64,000 nucleotides of DNA, taken from contig JAJECX010000001.1 of the NCBI GenBank assembly GCA_022821805.1, positions 281,435 to 345,434 of the forward strand. The letters run 5' to 3'. The position numbers and the translations under genes were made by a program. The notes beneath the pieces were generated by a model. That model was not told where the DNA came from. It searched no databases and saw only the letters and a list, made by a program, of their open reading frames with translations. Of this stretch, positions 7,888 through 17,151 are shown piece by piece (position 1 is the stretch's first letter; each line of letters opens with the position of its first letter). The stretch comes from Anaerolineae bacterium (GTDB lineage: Bacteria > Chloroflexota > Anaerolineae > Aggregatilineales > Phototrophicaceae).

Positions 7888-9924
7888 ATGACCATGAAAG
7901 CTAACAACCATCCGATCAGTAAGGTACTTGGCGGCGAAGACTTACAGTACATGCTGCCGATATTCCAGCGAGAATACGCATGGGAGCAAGAAGAGTGGCA
8001 GACTCTGTGGGACGACATACTCGGAATCTACGGTGCAAGCAATGGATACGACCGTGAGCACTTCTTGGGCTCGCTTGTCGTCATAGAAGAAGACAGCAAG
8101 AAAACACTCTTTCACACTTATACGCTTGTCGATGGTCAGCAGCGATTGACGTCAATCTCTGTGCTGCTGTGCGCATTGCGAGACTTACTTGATGAGGGCG
8201 ATAGATTAAGACGAAAGATAAACAGGTATCTGCTTAATGACGATGTGCTTGACGACTTGCGCTTCAAGATTCTACCGACGGTGAAATATGATGATCGAAA
8301 AACATATTCTGCTATGCTCGATGGCACCCTAGTCGAGGGTTCGCGCTCCAGAATTGTCGATGCCTATCCGTTTTTCAAAGCGAAAGTGCAAGAGGTCTTA
8401 GACGCCAGACGGTTCGAGCCCGAACGCTTGTTCAATTGCCTAATGAGTTCGCTGTACATTGTGCTAATCGAATTGGATCGCACGGATAAACCTTACAGGG
8501 TATTCGAAAGCCTTAACCATAGAGGTCGGCGGCTTACTCAAGCCGATTTAGTGCGCAACTACATTGCTATGCGCCTACCCCCACATCGGCAGCAAACGAT
8601 ATTTGACCGCCAATGGTCGAAAATTGAGGACAAGCTCTCAGACCGGCGCGAAACTGCTCGCATTCCTGAATTTACAGCATTTCTGCGTCATTATATTGCC
8701 TTACAGCTTGGCTACTTGCCGCGCGTTGATCAGGTCTACAATCGCTTCCGCGACCGAGTTGAAGACGGCAATTTAAGCGATGACGATTTTGAGTCGGAGA
8801 TACAAAAACTCAATCGCTCCGCATCGCATTATAACAAACTGCTGCGCCCGGAGAATGAAAATGCGCCATGTGTCAATAAGCAACTCAAACGCTTGAACAT
8901 CTTAGACGCTACCACCGCATTTCCACTGCTTTTGCACTTCTACGAAATGTACACTCTTTGCGAATTAGACGAATGCGAATTCCTTAAGATTCTTAGGGCA
9001 ATTGAAAACTATCTTGTTCGCCGACTCTTGGCGGGGGAGCCAGCGAATTACCTAAACTCTATGTTCACTTCGCTCGCTAACGAATTAAAGAGCAAGAATG
9101 AGAAAAGCGCAGCATCGTTAGAAGCGGCCCTGGGTAACCGCAACTATCCATCCGATAACCGGCTGCGACAAAGGTTGCTGTGGAATCGACTATACAGCAC
9201 CAACAAATCGCGAAGGATTGTATTTGTATTCGAGGCGCTAAGCCGGCACATAAATCCAGAAGTGAAACTGGCCTTGCAAGGTACTGTTGAGCATATCATG
9301 CCGCAGAGGTTGAGCGACGAGTGGAAAGCGTATCTTGGCGATGATTGGCAGGGAATACAGCGCGATCATCTGCAATTGATAGGTAATCTCACCATCGTCT
9401 CACAACCTTGGAATTCCAAACTTTCCAATTCGTCATTTGAATTGAAACGCGAACAACTGGTGAAGCAAGGTCTACCACTTAACACCTGCTATTTTGGCGC
9501 TGCTGCACAAGACTGGGGACCTGCTGCGATTAGACGGCGCACGAACTTTCTGGCTGACACGATTGTGGAGGTCTGGCCCGCCTTTACCGAGCCTCCTCGG
9601 ACCGAAGGAGTCAAAGGCACAACTCCCTATACATTGAAAATACATGACCATGAGATTTCGGTTCAAACTTGGCGCGGAATGGTATTACAAATGGTGAATA
9701 CGCTCCATGACATTAAGTTGCTTACAGATAAAGAGAGAGCACTGCGCGAATTCGAATGGTGGATGATTGATGAACCAGTGGGGCAGAATCATCGCTACAA
9801 ACAGTCATCCGCTGGTTGGTGGATACAACAAAACCTATCTGCCGAAAACGCCGTGCAATTCTGCGGCATTTTGGCGCAATACTGCGGCTTAAGCGACGAC
9901 GAATGGAGTTTTAAATACGAATAA
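7888..9924 (+). CDS. DUF262/DUF1524 (GmrSD-type) nuclease-like protein
   Basis: 678 residues. The N-terminal DUF262 domain has IFQREYAW (about 25-32) and the signature V81-D-G-Q-Q-R-L-T-S, a ParB-like NTP-hydrolysing nuclease fold. The C-terminal DUF1524 part has EHIMPQ (near 468) and a downstream HLQLIGNLTIV/N-x-K-L-S segment, an HNH-type nuclease motif. After that is a tail of about 110 residues I do not recognise. GmrSD-type proteins act as type IV restriction enzymes against modified phage DNA. The gene stands alone, is visibly richer in A+T with rarer codons than its neighbours, and is probably acquired. The true target is unknown. Confidence 0.88.
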   Translation: MTMKANNHPISKVLGGEDLQYMLPIFQREYAWEQEEWQTLWDDILGIYGASNGYDREHFLGSLVVIEEDSKKTLFHTYTLVDGQQRLTSISVLLCALRDLLDEGDRLRRKINRYLLNDDVLDDLRFKILPTVKYDDRKTYSAMLDGTLVEGSRSRIVDAYPFFKAKVQEVLDARRFEPERLFNCLMSSLYIVLIELDRTDKPYRVFESLNHRGRRLTQADLVRNYIAMRLPPHRQQTIFDRQWSKIEDKLSDRRETARIPEFTAFLRHYIALQLGYLPRVDQVYNRFRDRVEDGNLSDDDFESEIQKLNRSASHYNKLLRPENENAPCVNKQLKRLNILDATTAFPLLLHFYEMYTLCELDECEFLKILRAIENYLVRRLLAGEPANYLNSMFTSLANELKSKNEKSAASLEAALGNRNYPSDNRLRQRLLWNRLYSTNKSRRIVFVFEALSRHINPEVKLALQGTVEHIMPQRLSDEWKAYLGDDWQGIQRDHLQLIGNLTIVSQPWNSKLSNSSFELKREQLVKQGLPLNTCYFGAAAQDWGPAAIRRRTNFLADTIVEVWPAFTEPPRTEGVKGTTPYTLKIHDHEISVQTWRGMVLQMVNTLHDIKLLTDKERALREFEWWMIDEPVGQNHRYKQSSAGWWIQQNLSAENAVQFCGILAQYCGLSDDEWSFKYE

Positions 9925-9927
9925 CCC

Positions 9928-10911
9928 TCACCCCCTTATCTTCCGCTCCAACACCATCCCCGCCGCATCCAAGCCCGCCACCCACTCGCCAACCGCCTCC
10001 ACCGCCCGATGCATCCCCAGCGTCGCCCGCGCCTGACCCAGGCTCGTCATACGCACGATGTAGGCCCCCGCCTCCGCCCGCGGCGCCAGCATGATCATCG
10101 TATGCTGCTCGATGGTCGGCTCTTCCACCACCACCTCAAACACGGCGACATCCCGCTTCGCATCAGCGTAGGCATGAATTATCGCCACATGAACATCGCC
10201 CAGCTTCCGCCGCGTGGCTTGGAAGCGATCAACAATCTCGGCGGCGCGGAGGGGCGAATGCAAGAAAAGATGCGGCATTTCCAATTCCTCGATAAGGGGC
10301 GGGTGGACAACCGGCTCGTCATTCCGATGATATACGAAGAAATGCCCGCGCCGCCCTTCGCGATACCCTTTGCGCTCATATTTTGTGCGAAAACGATCCG
10401 TCCGGCTATTCACCCATGGCGAATCAAACTGATTGCTCAGCCCCGGCGTCTTGGCGAAGATACCGTGCGCCATCTCGGCGTATTCGCGGATATCGGTGGC
10501 GAGCAAGAGGCGACCGGTCGCCGTCAGCCGGCTCGTCAGCAGGTCAACGGTTTCGCGCTTGATGAAGCGGCGGCGATGATGCTTCTTCTTGAACCAGGGA
10601 TCGGGATAATTGATGTGAAATTCGCGTACCGACTCCGGCGCGAAAAGATGCGCCAATGCCGTCTCGCCGCGCGAATGGATCGGGCGCGCGTTGTCCAAGC
10701 CAAGCGCTTCAATCTTCGCCTCCGCTTTGTCCATCGACTGGCTGGAGATCTCCAGGCCGATGATATTGCAGTCGGGGCGCGTCTGCGCCAGGTGAATCAG
10801 AAAATCGCCGTTGCCGAAGCCGATCTCAACGATCAGCGGCTGCACGCGGGGAAACAGCCGCTCTTGCCGCAGCGGCCAGTCAAGCGTGAGGATGTTGAGC
10901 TTTCGCAGCAT
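9928..10911 (-). CDS. trmB: tRNA (guanine-N7-)-methyltransferase with C-terminal extension
   Basis: 327 residues; makes m7G46 in the variable loop of tRNA. SAM site VEIGFGNGDF (28-37), GLEIS (52-56) and the catalytic/tRNA-binding stretch NYPDPWFKKKHH (101-112) are all present, as is the TDxxEYA motif after it. The usual protein is about 210-240 residues; here about 100 further residues follow the catalytic domain (from roughly 225), containing a second compact alpha/beta-looking segment. The gene converges with the DUF262 gene, 3 bp apart, and is followed on its own strand by an MFS gene. Confidence 0.92.
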   Translation of the reverse strand: MLRKLNILTLDWPLRQERLFPRVQPLIVEIGFGNGDFLIHLAQTRPDCNIIGLEISSQSMDKAEAKIEALGLDNARPIHSRGETALAHLFAPESVREFHINYPDPWFKKKHHRRRFIKRETVDLLTSRLTATGRLLLATDIREYAEMAHGIFAKTPGLSNQFDSPWVNSRTDRFRTKYERKGYREGRRGHFFVYHRNDEPVVHPPLIEELEMPHLFLHSPLRAAEIVDRFQATRRKLGDVHVAIIHAYADAKRDVAVFEVVVEEPTIEQHTMIMLAPRAEAGAYIVRMTSLGQARATLGMHRAVEAVGEWVAGLDAAGMVLERKIRG

Positions 10912-10942
10912 AATAAAGGGTTGAAGCGCTTCACTGCCCGCC

Positions 10943-12199
10943 CTAGCTTGCCGGGGAGGGGCTTGGGGGCGGGGTGGACTTCTGTCTCAGCGTCTCCGGC
11001 ACGAAGAAGAGGAAGATGCTGGAGGCGGCCAATCCCGATGCGGCGATCACCCAAATAGCCGAGCTAAGGACGAGCAAGTCGGCCACCACGCCGACCACCA
11101 GCGGCGCGCCCGTATGCCCCATATCGCCAATCAGCCGCCAGACGCCTAGGAATTCGCCCCGCGAGCGCGACGGCGAGAGGTCCGCGCCCAAGGTCATCAT
11201 CGAACCGGAGCCGAGCCCATTGCCGATGCCGATCAACACCGCGGCAAAAAGCAAGCTGGTGTAACTGGTGGCGAATGGGACAAGCGCCATGCCCAGCGCC
11301 TGAATGCCGAAACAAGGTACGATGGCGAACTTGCGCCCAACGCGATCCATCAGCCAGCCGGCGACCACGAACAAGCTGAAGTCGACCGCCACCGAGATGC
11401 TGACGATCAGTCCGATTTGGTCGACCGCCAGCCCGAGGACTTCGGCGGCGAATAGCGGAATGACGATCGTGCGCCCGGCGCGGATCATCTGCCCGAAGAT
11501 CTGCGCCGTGCCCGCGGAAGCGAGGATGCGATAATTGGATGTCAAGACCGACCGTATGTGTAAATCATGCCCGTCAGCGGCGCTGCTCTTGCGTTTTTCC
11601 CGCTTGCCATTGAGCGTAAACAAGGCGACCAGTATCAAGCCCACGGCGGTGACCAAGCCAACGCAAATGAATACCGCGCGCAGACCCAACATGCCGGCGG
11701 CGATTCCCCCGATCGCCGGACCGATGAATCCGCCGAGGCGATGCGTGCCGCCGTACATCGAAATCGCTTTGCCGCGCTGATCCAATCCCACCTCGTTGGT
11801 CACATAAACGTGGGCGGAAACCGTGTACATGGAGCGTCCGAAGCCGGCAAAGAGGCGCAGAAGGAGCACGATCCAGATGGATGGCGCGAAGAATAGCAGG
11901 AAGACGGACAGCGCTTTCACCAGGATCCCCATCATCATGACTTGCTTGTTGCCCAAACGGCGCTGAAGCATGCCCGTGGGAACATCGGCGATCAATGTGC
12001 CGATGCCTTCGCCGGCCAGCACCAAGCCAATCAATCCGTAACTAATGTTGAAGTCGACCGCATAAAGCGGCAGGATCGGCGCCAACAATCCTTGCCCTAG
12101 CGTGACCATTAGAGCGGGCAAATAGAATGACAGTATCAGGGCGCGCAATCCGCGCGACCGTTCTCTGGATTTATCGGCTTTTGTATTTCCCGAAGGCAT
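10943..12199 (-). CDS. MFS transporter
   Basis: 418 residues from ATG 12199 (MPSGNTKADKS). The open frame extends upstream into the aminotransferase gene, but that part looks non-coding. About 12 hydrophobic helices are visible, with the major-facilitator loop 2-3 pattern (DVPTGMLQRRLGNKQVMM) and a matching repeat (GWLMDRVGRKFAIV) in the second half. The middle loop is charged (NGKREKRKSS). This resembles drug/H+ antiporter-type MFS proteins of the inner membrane; the substrate cannot be told. It lies 38 bp downstream of an aminotransferase gene and may be co-transcribed. Confidence 0.9.
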   Translation of the reverse strand: MPSGNTKADKSRERSRGLRALILSFYLPALMVTLGQGLLAPILPLYAVDFNISYGLIGLVLAGEGIGTLIADVPTGMLQRRLGNKQVMMMGILVKALSVFLLFFAPSIWIVLLLRLFAGFGRSMYTVSAHVYVTNEVGLDQRGKAISMYGGTHRLGGFIGPAIGGIAAGMLGLRAVFICVGLVTAVGLILVALFTLNGKREKRKSSAADGHDLHIRSVLTSNYRILASAGTAQIFGQMIRAGRTIVIPLFAAEVLGLAVDQIGLIVSISVAVDFSLFVVAGWLMDRVGRKFAIVPCFGIQALGMALVPFATSYTSLLFAAVLIGIGNGLGSGSMMTLGADLSPSRSRGEFLGVWRLIGDMGHTGAPLVVGVVADLLVLSSAIWVIAASGLAASSIFLFFVPETLRQKSTPPPSPSPAS

Positions 12200-12237
12200 T
12201 GTCCAAGTGTAGCGGCAATTGAATGAAAATGAAGCCT

Positions 12238-13434
12238 TTAGACGGGCTTGAAGTCGCGTATGACAGCGCCTAACGTGGCGATCGCCTTTCTTATCGCCTC
12301 TTCGTCTGATCGCGTGAAATTCAGACGCATGGTCGCCAGCCCTTCTTCCGGGTTGATGTAGAAGTATTTGCCGGGCACAAAGGCGACTTTCCGCTCGACC
12401 GCCTGCCAATAGATCTGCTCGGCATCGACGCCTTTTGGTCCCTCCACCCAGACGAACATGCCGCCGTCCGGTTGCGTCCAGCGATAATCGGCGGGCATGT
12501 ATTGGTCCATCGCGGCAAGCATCGCTTCCAACCGCGGACCATAAAGCTCGATGATCTTCGGTACCTGTTCGTATATGGTTCCGCTGCAGATGTATTCGGT
12601 CGCCAGCGCCTGAGCATAGGTATTGCTGTGCAGATCCGCCCCCTGTTTTGCCGTGTACAGCCATTCATGTATGACCGCTGGCGCGACGCAAAAACCCAGC
12701 CGCAATCCGGGCGCGAACACTTTGGAAACGGTACTCGCGTAGACCGTGTTTTCCGGCGCGAAGGTATAAAACGGCGGCACGGTTTCGCCACGATAGCGCA
12801 GATCGCTGTAGGGGTCGTCTTCAATGACCAGCGCGCCATGCCGCTGGACGATTTCCGCGACATGACGGCGGCGCGATGCGCTGAGCGTCCGCCCAGTTGG
12901 GTTTTGAAAAGTCGTCACCAGGTAGATGAATTTGATCTTTTGACGATCGAGCGTTTCTTCCAGCGCATCTGGGAGGATGCCTGCGTCGTCGGTGGCGATG
13001 CTGACGTAATTCGGTTCGTAGGCGCTGAAAGCGGAAATGGCGCCGAGGTAGCTGGGCGATTCCAGGGCGACGGTATCGCCCGGCGTAATCAGTACTTTTC
13101 CCAGCGTATCGAGCACGCTCTGCGACCCATTGAAGACCAAAATCTTATCGGCGCTGACCGTGATTTCTTTCGCCTTCAAATAACCGACGAGCGCCTCGCG
13201 AAATGGTGTGAAGCCCTCGGTCATGTCATATTGCAGCGTGGCCGCGCCATAGCGATCGAGCACTGTTTCATTGAGGCGATAGAGCTCTTCAAGCGGGAAG
13301 GTCTCCGGCGCCGGGATGCCGCCCGCCAGCGATATCATGCCCGGTTGAGATACGACTTTCAGTATTTCGCGAATCTGGTTTCGGCGCATGCTGTACGTGC
13401 GCTGACTGAGAAAGTCCTGGAAGTTTGTCGTCAC
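12238..13434 (-). CDS. PLP-dependent aminotransferase, class I/II (2-aminoadipate transaminase-like)
   Basis: 398 residues, fold type I. Seen: N178-P-T-G in FQNPTGRTLS, D207 in VIEDDPYSDLRY binding the pyridine nitrogen with Y209 nearby, the Schiff-base lysine K238 in STVSKVFAPGLRLG, and R in MRLNFTRS for the substrate carboxylate. The sequence is closest in pattern to the MocR/LysN-like group (2-aminoadipate or aromatic/branched-chain transaminases). There is no DNA-binding domain in front, so it is an enzyme and not a MocR regulator. Exact amino acid specificity is undetermined. Confidence 0.92.
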   Translation of the reverse strand: MTTNFQDFLSQRTYSMRRNQIREILKVVSQPGMISLAGGIPAPETFPLEELYRLNETVLDRYGAATLQYDMTEGFTPFREALVGYLKAKEITVSADKILVFNGSQSVLDTLGKVLITPGDTVALESPSYLGAISAFSAYEPNYVSIATDDAGILPDALEETLDRQKIKFIYLVTTFQNPTGRTLSASRRRHVAEIVQRHGALVIEDDPYSDLRYRGETVPPFYTFAPENTVYASTVSKVFAPGLRLGFCVAPAVIHEWLYTAKQGADLHSNTYAQALATEYICSGTIYEQVPKIIELYGPRLEAMLAAMDQYMPADYRWTQPDGGMFVWVEGPKGVDAEQIYWQAVERKVAFVPGKYFYINPEEGLATMRLNFTRSDEEAIRKAIATLGAVIRDFKPV

Positions 13435-13514
13435 TACGTCGTCACCCCATACGAAAAAAGCCGACCAGCCGCATAGCTCGGTCCGCTCACGAATCTTATA
13501 TTAGCGATTGTAGG

Positions 13515-14684
13515 CTACGCCAGGTAGTCGCGCAAATTATGCGCCAACTGAGGATGACGAAGCCGCCGCAGCGCTTCCTTTTCCAACTGCCGAATGCGCT
13601 CGCGGCTCAGTCCAAACTTATTGGCGATCTCTTCCAGCGTATGCGGCTCGCCGCCGCCCAGCCCAAAGCGCAGCCGCAGAATATGACTCTGGCGCGGCGT
13701 CAACTCGGCGAGCACTTCTTCAATCGTCTCTTCCAGCAGATTCTGTGTGGCGGAATCCACCGGGCTGATCGTCTCCTGGTCTTCAATGAAGTCGCCAAAC
13801 TCGCTGTCGCCATCGTCGCCCACGGGCCGCTCCAGCGCGATCGCGTGCTGGCTGGCATCCATCATCGCGCGCACGGCGTCAGCCGCCACCTCCATTGCCG
13901 AGGCGATTTCTTCCGCGGTTGGACGGCGACCCAAGGTTTGCTCGAGGTCTTGCGCGGCGCGGTACATCTGGCGAATGCGCTCGGTCATGTGCAAGGGAAT
14001 ACGAATCGTGCGGGTCTTCTGCGCCAGGGCGCGCGTAATGGCTTGCCTTATCCACCAAGTCGCGTAGGTGCTGAAGCGATTGCCGCGCGAATAGTCGTAT
14101 TTGTCAACGGCGCGCATCAGTCCGACATTGCCCTCCTGGATGAGGTCGGGGAAGGGCAAGCCCTGCCCCATGTAGCGCTTGGCGATACTCACCACGAGGC
14201 GCGTATTTGCTCGGCCGAGGTGCTCGCGCGCGCACTGGCCGTCAAAGACGAGCCGGCGCAAATGACGCCGCCAACGATCGCTTTTCTGCAATACGTCGGG
14301 GTTATCCAAGCGAATGCGGGCTTTGAATCCGCGCTCAATTCGTTTAGCCAGATCAATCTCGTCGGCGGCTGTCAACAACGGCTCTTGCGCCATTTGCCGA
14401 AAATAAAGTCCGACGGGATCGTCGGACGAAATGGCGCTTATGTCCGCTACCGAGCGGTTTTGCAGGAGGTCTCGGTTCTCGTATTCCTGCTCAATGAACT
14501 CGGCGACGTCCTTTGTTTGGGCAGTTTCCGGCTCCTTTCGGAGCTCGATCCCGAGTTCTTCCAATTCAAACAGGAGGTTTCGCAAGGCGACCCGGTCTTC
14601 GCCGTCATCATCGAGTGCTTCTACGATTTGTTCAAAAGTTACATAACCACGTTTTTCAGCAAGCTCTACAAGTGTCTGGATCAC
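13515..14684 (-). CDS. RNA polymerase sigma factor, RpoD/SigA family
   Basis: 389 residues. Region 1.1-like head (1-50), region 1.2 (about 88-122), region 2 (156-232) with YATWWIRQAITRAL for -10 recognition, region 3 (236-312), and region 4 (325-380) with helix-turn-helix LEEIANKFGLSRERIRQLEKEALRRLRHP for -35 binding. An insert between regions 1.2 and 2 is short, unlike the long non-conserved region of proteobacterial RpoD. It could be the main housekeeping sigma or a close group 2 paralogue; I cannot tell from one window. Promoters seen in the window are of the TTGACA/TATAAT type. Confidence 0.93.
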   Translation of the reverse strand: MIQTLVELAEKRGYVTFEQIVEALDDDGEDRVALRNLLFELEELGIELRKEPETAQTKDVAEFIEQEYENRDLLQNRSVADISAISSDDPVGLYFRQMAQEPLLTAADEIDLAKRIERGFKARIRLDNPDVLQKSDRWRRHLRRLVFDGQCAREHLGRANTRLVVSIAKRYMGQGLPFPDLIQEGNVGLMRAVDKYDYSRGNRFSTYATWWIRQAITRALAQKTRTIRIPLHMTERIRQMYRAAQDLEQTLGRRPTAEEIASAMEVAADAVRAMMDASQHAIALERPVGDDGDSEFGDFIEDQETISPVDSATQNLLEETIEEVLAELTPRQSHILRLRFGLGGGEPHTLEEIANKFGLSRERIRQLEKEALRRLRHPQLAHNLRDYLA

Positions 14685-14987
14685 TTTTAGACCTCTACTT
14701 GTTCGGTGAATAAGCTTAATTCTTATATTGGGCCGCGAAGCAAATGGTCTTTGGTGAATCTATTTTGGGCGAACTGGTAGGCAAATGTCAACTGACAAAA
14801 TCTACCAAAAATTTGATGGTTTGGAGTCTATGTTTTCGCCGAATCCGGCGGCGCCTCGGAACGCCCAGATCCCGAACTCCGTCGCGAAAGTTTCGTATCG
14901 CGCCGGCTGATACTCTCGGCGGTCTTCAAACCGCCTCCGACAACAACTCCCGCCGGCATGTAGAGGATTTCGGATAAGCGCGGACAG
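14685..14987. other. Intergenic region upstream of the sigma factor gene
   Basis: No convincing gene. On the minus strand a TTGACA (14791-14786) is followed after 18 bp by CAAAAT (14767-14762), a plausible sigma-gene promoter. Short A+T-rich segments surround it. The part from about 14840 to 14987 is GC-rich and lies just after the stop of the upstream membrane-protein gene. Confidence 0.4.
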
Positions 14988-16235
14988 TTATCGACGAAGG
15001 ATTCGGTTGACGATGCCAAACCAAAAAGGCGCGCCTTGCGCGGCCGCGATCACGGTGGCGGCGATGCCGAAGATTTTGGCGGCTAAAAGCCCCAGCCAGC
15101 CCTCTGGATTGTTCTGCGGGAAGTAATTCCAGAGATTGTTTGGATCGCTCAGCGCGTAGCTGCCTTCTGGGAGATCGCGCCAGGCTTCAAAAGACCAGCC
15201 GATGGGCAGGCTCAGGTCTTGAATATCTTGCAACTGGTAGGCGACAGACGCGCCGGTTTCGATCGCATCTTCCAGAGAGCTCTCATCGTCTGATTGCGCC
15301 GCCCGAAATTCATCGTCAGCCTCGCTGCCATCCAACTGCGACTGTAATTCGCCGCTTTGAACCGCGTAATTGGCTTCGTTGCTGATGATTTCTCTCCGCG
15401 CCGGATCTTCCCATAGCGTCCGCGCGATGTGCAGGGTGTCTATGTTGAGCGCAAGCGCAAAGAAGAGCGCTACGACGATCGAAAGGTTTTTCATCTTGCC
15501 GGCGTAGGACGCGCTGGCGCGCTGCATCGAATTGTTGAACCAGCTTTCCAGGTTGCCGCGGGCAACTTCCATGTTCTCGGCGCTGGCTATTACGGTCGAA
15601 AGCGCATTGCGCAAATTGGGATTCGATATCTGATGAATGCCAGCCATCAGCGATACATTCGTCGTCGGCTCCAAACCGAGCAGGCTGACTTCTTCGTCGA
15701 TCTGATTGACAATTTCAGTCAGCGCGCTGCGATAACGGTGATCCTCCACGTAGCGCAGCGAATTGCGCAGTTCGCTCATGCCTTGGCCGCTGGTGACGAT
15801 TCGATTGACCATCACGCGCAGTCCACGTCTTTCGGCGCCGGCTGGCATGCCGTCGATTACGTTCAGAAGCGCGCCGAAGAGCTGCTGGTCGGATTCGGCT
15901 TTGATCGTATTCAAGACGACATCGACGAAAGTATGCGGATCAATATAGTCGACCGAGCCGATGGAGCCATTCGCGATCGATTCGGCTTCGTCTCGCGAGA
16001 TGCGCTGAGTTGGCGCTACCGGATCCGCTTTGACAAGCTGAATCAGCGGATGCGTGTATACTTTCGCCCGAATTACCGGGTCTTCGATAACAGTGTTTAT
16101 CGTTCCTCGGAGCGTCTTCGCGCGCAATTTGGTCGCTCTGGCGATCAGCGAGTTGACCTCGGTCACCACGATGCTCAAAAGGATGAACACGAAAATGATG
16201 CCAACCGCAACCTGAATTATGGCGGCCAAATGCAC
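14988..16235 (-). CDS. Membrane protein of unknown function
   Basis: 415 residues. One hydrophobic helix at the N-terminus (IIQVAVGIIFVFILLSIVVT, about 6-25), another in the middle (LSIVVALFFALALNIDTL, about 250-267) and a third near the C-terminus (GLLAAKIFGIAATVIAAAQGAPFWFG). Between helices 1 and 2 lies a long, probably cytoplasmic helical region with repeated segments that start with NxI/LxNAL; between 2 and 3 an acidic stretch (SEADDEFRAAQSDDESS). I do not recognise a family with certainty. It is followed on the same strand by the sigma gene and preceded by another exported protein gene. Confidence 0.75.
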   Translation of the reverse strand: MHLAAIIQVAVGIIFVFILLSIVVTEVNSLIARATKLRAKTLRGTINTVIEDPVIRAKVYTHPLIQLVKADPVAPTQRISRDEAESIANGSIGSVDYIDPHTFVDVVLNTIKAESDQQLFGALLNVIDGMPAGAERRGLRVMVNRIVTSGQGMSELRNSLRYVEDHRYRSALTEIVNQIDEEVSLLGLEPTTNVSLMAGIHQISNPNLRNALSTVIASAENMEVARGNLESWFNNSMQRASASYAGKMKNLSIVVALFFALALNIDTLHIARTLWEDPARREIISNEANYAVQSGELQSQLDGSEADDEFRAAQSDDESSLEDAIETGASVAYQLQDIQDLSLPIGWSFEAWRDLPEGSYALSDPNNLWNYFPQNNPEGWLGLLAAKIFGIAATVIAAAQGAPFWFGIVNRILRR

Positions 16236-16315
16236 TCCCCTTCGCCGCTAGAGTTAGCGAACGCTAGACGGCGACATTTTGACGTCAGTATAGTCGATGC
16301 GGTCTTTACCGCAAG

Positions 16316-16939
16316 CTAAAGGCTGATGCTTGGGCGCGTGGGAGACGGAGTGAAAGTCGACCTGGGTGAAGGCTGCTGCGATCGTCTGGTCGCGGTTGCC
16401 GGCGCGTCGGTGGGTCGCGCTCTTGGCGTGAAGGTTTGTGTGGCCGTGGCTGTAGGGGAAGGCGTCGGCGTGATTGTCGCTGTGGGCGTAGGGTGGAGCG
16501 CATAAATGATTTCTCGGTGCATGTACACTTTGTCGATTCGACGCGTCAATGGATTATCGTCAATCAGGTACCACTCGGTGTTTGGAAGCGCGGCGATCAC
16601 ACAGACGGTTGCGCCCTGTTTCAGCGCGCCGAGTATTCGGCTGCCGGTGTCTGGCTCTTCGCGCACGATTGCCTCGCGCACGCCCACGGCAAATTCTTGG
16701 CAGGGTGGTATCGGAGTGAAAGTGGGGAGCGGCGTCGGCGCGTTTACGGCGATTTCCTGATTCCGCACCGCGGTGGCTGTATGACGCTCGATCGCCTGCT
16801 GCGTCGATTCAACGACAGTGACGCCGGTGGACATAAAGTTGCGCAAGCCAGCCCAAAGATAATAGAGTCCAAAAACGATGGCTATGCCAAGCAATATGAC
16901 AAACCATGATGGGGGTCCTGACCGGCCGCCGTAACGCAT
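16316..16939 (-). CDS. Membrane-anchored SH3-like domain protein with Thr/Pro-rich tail
   Basis: 207 residues from ATG 16939, which has GAGGAT about 5 nt upstream; the open frame continues to 16999. One transmembrane helix (SWFVILLGIAIVFGLYYLWAG) anchors it, followed by an extracellular linker (APTPLPTFTPIP), a bacterial SH3-like segment (AIVREEPDTGSRILGALKQGATVCVI) and a tail of about 50 residues built of PT/TP/TA repeats. Such linkers are common in Chloroflexota surface proteins. Probable cell-envelope role; ligand unknown. It may be co-transcribed with the membrane protein gene that follows 80 bp downstream on the same strand. Confidence 0.75.
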   Translation of the reverse strand: MRYGGRSGPPSWFVILLGIAIVFGLYYLWAGLRNFMSTGVTVVESTQQAIERHTATAVRNQEIAVNAPTPLPTFTPIPPCQEFAVGVREAIVREEPDTGSRILGALKQGATVCVIAALPNTEWYLIDDNPLTRRIDKVYMHREIIYALHPTPTATITPTPSPTATATQTFTPRARPTDAPATATRRSQQPSPRSTFTPSPTRPSISL

Positions 16940-17018
16940 GATATCCTCAATAAGCCGCTTGTCAGATAAGATAATCGATAATCCGCGAGCGGCAAGCAAT
17001 CGTCAGGCAAGCGTCGGG

Positions 17019-17080
17019 TTAGCGTATGCCAGCCACGTGTTTAGGGTGACCAAACCTGCCAACATCGCCCTAATCGCTAA
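17019..17080 (+). promoter_or_regulatory. Nested inverted repeats in the modA leader
   Basis: TTAGCG (17019-17024) is complementary to CGCTAA (17075-17080), and inside it TTAGGG (17041-17046) is complementary to CCCTAA (17068-17073). The two 3' arms are 1 nt apart, so the stems could stack. It lies 71 bp before the modA start. It could be a structured leader or a binding site; I cannot match it to the Moco RNA or a ModE site by eye. Confidence 0.35.
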
Positions 17081-17151
17081 GGCCGATTGCGCAGGCGCTT
17101 GCATTATTGGTGACTTGGAATAAGATTCGATGTCGCCTACAGGAGAATCCG

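Noticed and set aside
10009..11058. 349-codon open frame opposite trmB
   Set aside because: Antisense shadow; the minus-strand protein has clear TrmB motifs.
12472..13476. 334-codon open frame opposite the aminotransferase
   Set aside because: Antisense shadow of a gene with the PLP-lysine motif.
13425..14690. 421-codon open frame opposite the sigma factor gene
   Set aside because: It is the complement of the sigma gene, kept open by its codon bias, with no recognisable protein features.
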